Below are positions 13,902 to 14,878 of a stretch of 14,878 bases of DNA, piece by piece. The notes beneath the pieces are model-generated. The model was not told the DNA's origin and made no database searches. It saw only the letters and a program-made list of their open reading frames with translations. A program made the translations under genes and the position numbers. Numbering within the stretch: the first letter of the stretch is position 1; every line of letters begins with the position of its first letter. Source of the DNA: Brevundimonas sp. (lineage in GTDB: Bacteria > Pseudomonadota > Alphaproteobacteria > Caulobacterales > Caulobacteraceae); NCBI GenBank assembly GCA_031119155.1, contig JAVHYH010000027.1:1-14878 (forward strand), in the 5' to 3' direction.

Positions 13902-14878
13902 CTACTGCACCTTCAGCCGCATGAAGATCATGCCGCTGTCCGGATCGCCGCCGTAGAGGGGCTCGAGCGGGCCGGGGACCTGGTTGACGGTGTAGAGGGC
14001 GCCCAGGCCGAAGCGGACGTTCTGCGCCACCTGCCAGTCATGCACGGCGCCGACCGAGGCCTTGGCCACGGTGTAGAGCTCGCCGTGGCCGCCGCCGATG
14101 CCGGGGACCAGTTCGTCCGTCTCGATCCGCTCGGCGCGGGCGAAGACCGTCCAGCGGTCGTCGGGGCTGAGGGCGCTCTCCAGCATCCAGCCGTCCTTCG
14201 ACTCGTCATGGTCATCGGTCTTGCGGCCCCAGGCGAGGGTGGTCGACCACCAGCCGTCGGCGCCGATGCGGCGGGTATGGATGGCGCTGGCCGAGAGCTT
14301 GCGGTCGTTCTCGTCGGGCTCGAGCTGCTCCGGCCCGGTCACGTCGGCGTATGAGGCCTGCAGGGACCAGTTCTCCGTCGGGTTCCAGGTGGCGCGCACC
14401 GCCCAGCTGTCGAACTCGGGCGGATCGAAGTCGTAGCGGTTCTGGTCCGGTTCGCGGCCGGTGAAGGACGAGGCTTCCAGCTTCATCCCGTCGTGGGCCC
14501 AGCCGAGGGTGGCGACGCCGAAGACGATGTGGGTCGAGTCCAGCCAGTGGTGGGTGATCGGCGCCTCGGGGCTGTCCATCGCGCTCATCCGGTGCATGAA
14601 GGCCGGCGGGCCGAAGGCGGGCTCGCCGGGATAGCCGATGTAGGCGAAGACCGTGTCCTTGTCGGTCAGCGGGCGGGCGTAGCTGGCCGACAGCTCCATC
14701 ACCAGCTCATGCGGGTGCTGGCGATCGACCAGAGGGGTCACGCCGTCAGCGGTCTCGCCCGCCGCCAGCAGCAGGGGGAAGCCTGCCTTGCCCATGAAGG
14801 GGTCCGGGCTGACCATGGCGCGCAGGTTCAGGGTCGAGCCGTCAGCGAAGTCGCGCCGGGCCGAACCCATGATCATGC
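13902..14878 (-). CDS. Putative outer-membrane beta-barrel-type protein, N-terminus cut by window edge
   Basis: About 325 codons are visible and the frame runs off the right edge. The ATG at 14876 is in frame, but the text after it (MIMGSARRDF) looks like the inside of a longer protein, and no signal peptide or ribosome site can be seen. Alternating polar/aromatic segments such as WSLQASYADVTG, GWWSTTLAWGRK and WTVFARAERIE are typical of transmembrane beta-strands. The conserved-looking core has RQHPHELVMELSASYARP, GPPAFMHRMSAMD and ITHHWLDSTHI, rich in His and Met. I recall homologues described as hypothetical proteins near copper or heavy-metal resistance genes in Caulobacterales and sphingomonads, so a metal-related outer-membrane role is possible but unproven. 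The product ends MIFMRLKVQ, without the usual terminal phenylalanine. Confidence 0.75.
   Translation of the reverse strand, partial: MIMGSARRDFADGSTLNLRAMVSPDPFMGKAGFPLLLAAGETADGVTPLVDRQHPHELVMELSASYARPLTDKDTVFAYIGYPGEPAFGPPAFMHRMSAMDSPEAPITHHWLDSTHIVFGVATLGWAHDGMKLEASSFTGREPDQNRYDFDPPEFDSWAVRATWNPTENWSLQASYADVTGPEQLEPDENDRKLSASAIHTRRIGADGWWSTTLAWGRKTDDHDESKDGWMLESALSPDDRWTVFARAERIETDELVPGIGGGHGELYTVAKASVGAVHDWQVAQNVRFGLGALYTVNQVPGPLEPLYGGDPDSGMIFMRLKVQ

Overview
The window is GC-rich, densely packed bacterial DNA with short intergenic gaps and strong third-position G/C bias. The gene content suggests an alphaproteobacterium of the Caulobacter/Brevundimonas type: an HWE/HisKA_2-like kinase beside a PhyR-like receiver, a candidate EcfG-type promoter, and an outer-membrane protein of a kind I recall from Caulobacterales and sphingomonads. 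The taxonomic call is inference from style and gene families; no rRNA or other marker gene is present.

Layout. (1) 3-1877 (+): the 3' part of acetyl-CoA synthetase, cut by the window edge, converging on an SDR oxidoreductase (1887-2627, -). (2) A 246-bp divergent gap, then a YjdJ-type mini-GNAT (2874-3179, +) that almost abuts the end of a LysR regulator (3186-4088, -). (3) Divergent from LysR, six genes on the + strand read like one operon: YcaC-like isochorismatase-fold hydrolase, LLM flavin oxidoreductase, pirin, two OsmC-like proteins with overlapping stop/start codons, and a KefC-type K+/H+ antiporter (4224-9620). The 135-bp LysR/hydrolase gap carries an inverted repeat that fits a LysR operator. 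(4) A strong hairpin terminator serves the leftward chloroperoxidase-like alpha/beta hydrolase (9665-10495), which is preceded by an uncharacterised 59-codon ORF. (5) A fusion protein with a cyclic-nucleotide-binding-like domain, a thioredoxin-like domain and a thioredoxin-reductase-like flavoprotein (10878-12494, +). (6) A divergent two-component pair: a small HisKA_2/HWE-like kinase without the usual phosphoacceptor histidine (12512-13114, -) and a stand-alone receiver (13246-13701, +). Their shared control region has an EcfG-like promoter candidate and a perfect 16-bp palindrome. (7) A gene-free patch with a perfect 27-bp inverted repeat and further hairpins, then a partial outer-membrane-type protein (13902 to the right edge, -).

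How the parts may work together. The LysR-linked operon joins families associated with thiol, peroxide or electrophile chemistry (OsmC, KefC), cupin-type oxygen/metal chemistry (pirin), flavin redox chemistry (LLM) and cysteine hydrolase chemistry (YcaC). A LysR-sensed response to an oxidant or reactive electrophile is the simplest reading, but no single substrate can be named from sequence. The flavoprotein fusion and the kinase/receiver pair extend the stress-and-redox theme. The most unusual items are the kinase lacking its histidine, the asymmetric OsmC pair, the flavoprotein lacking the CxxC of true thioredoxin reductases, and the long perfect inverted repeat.
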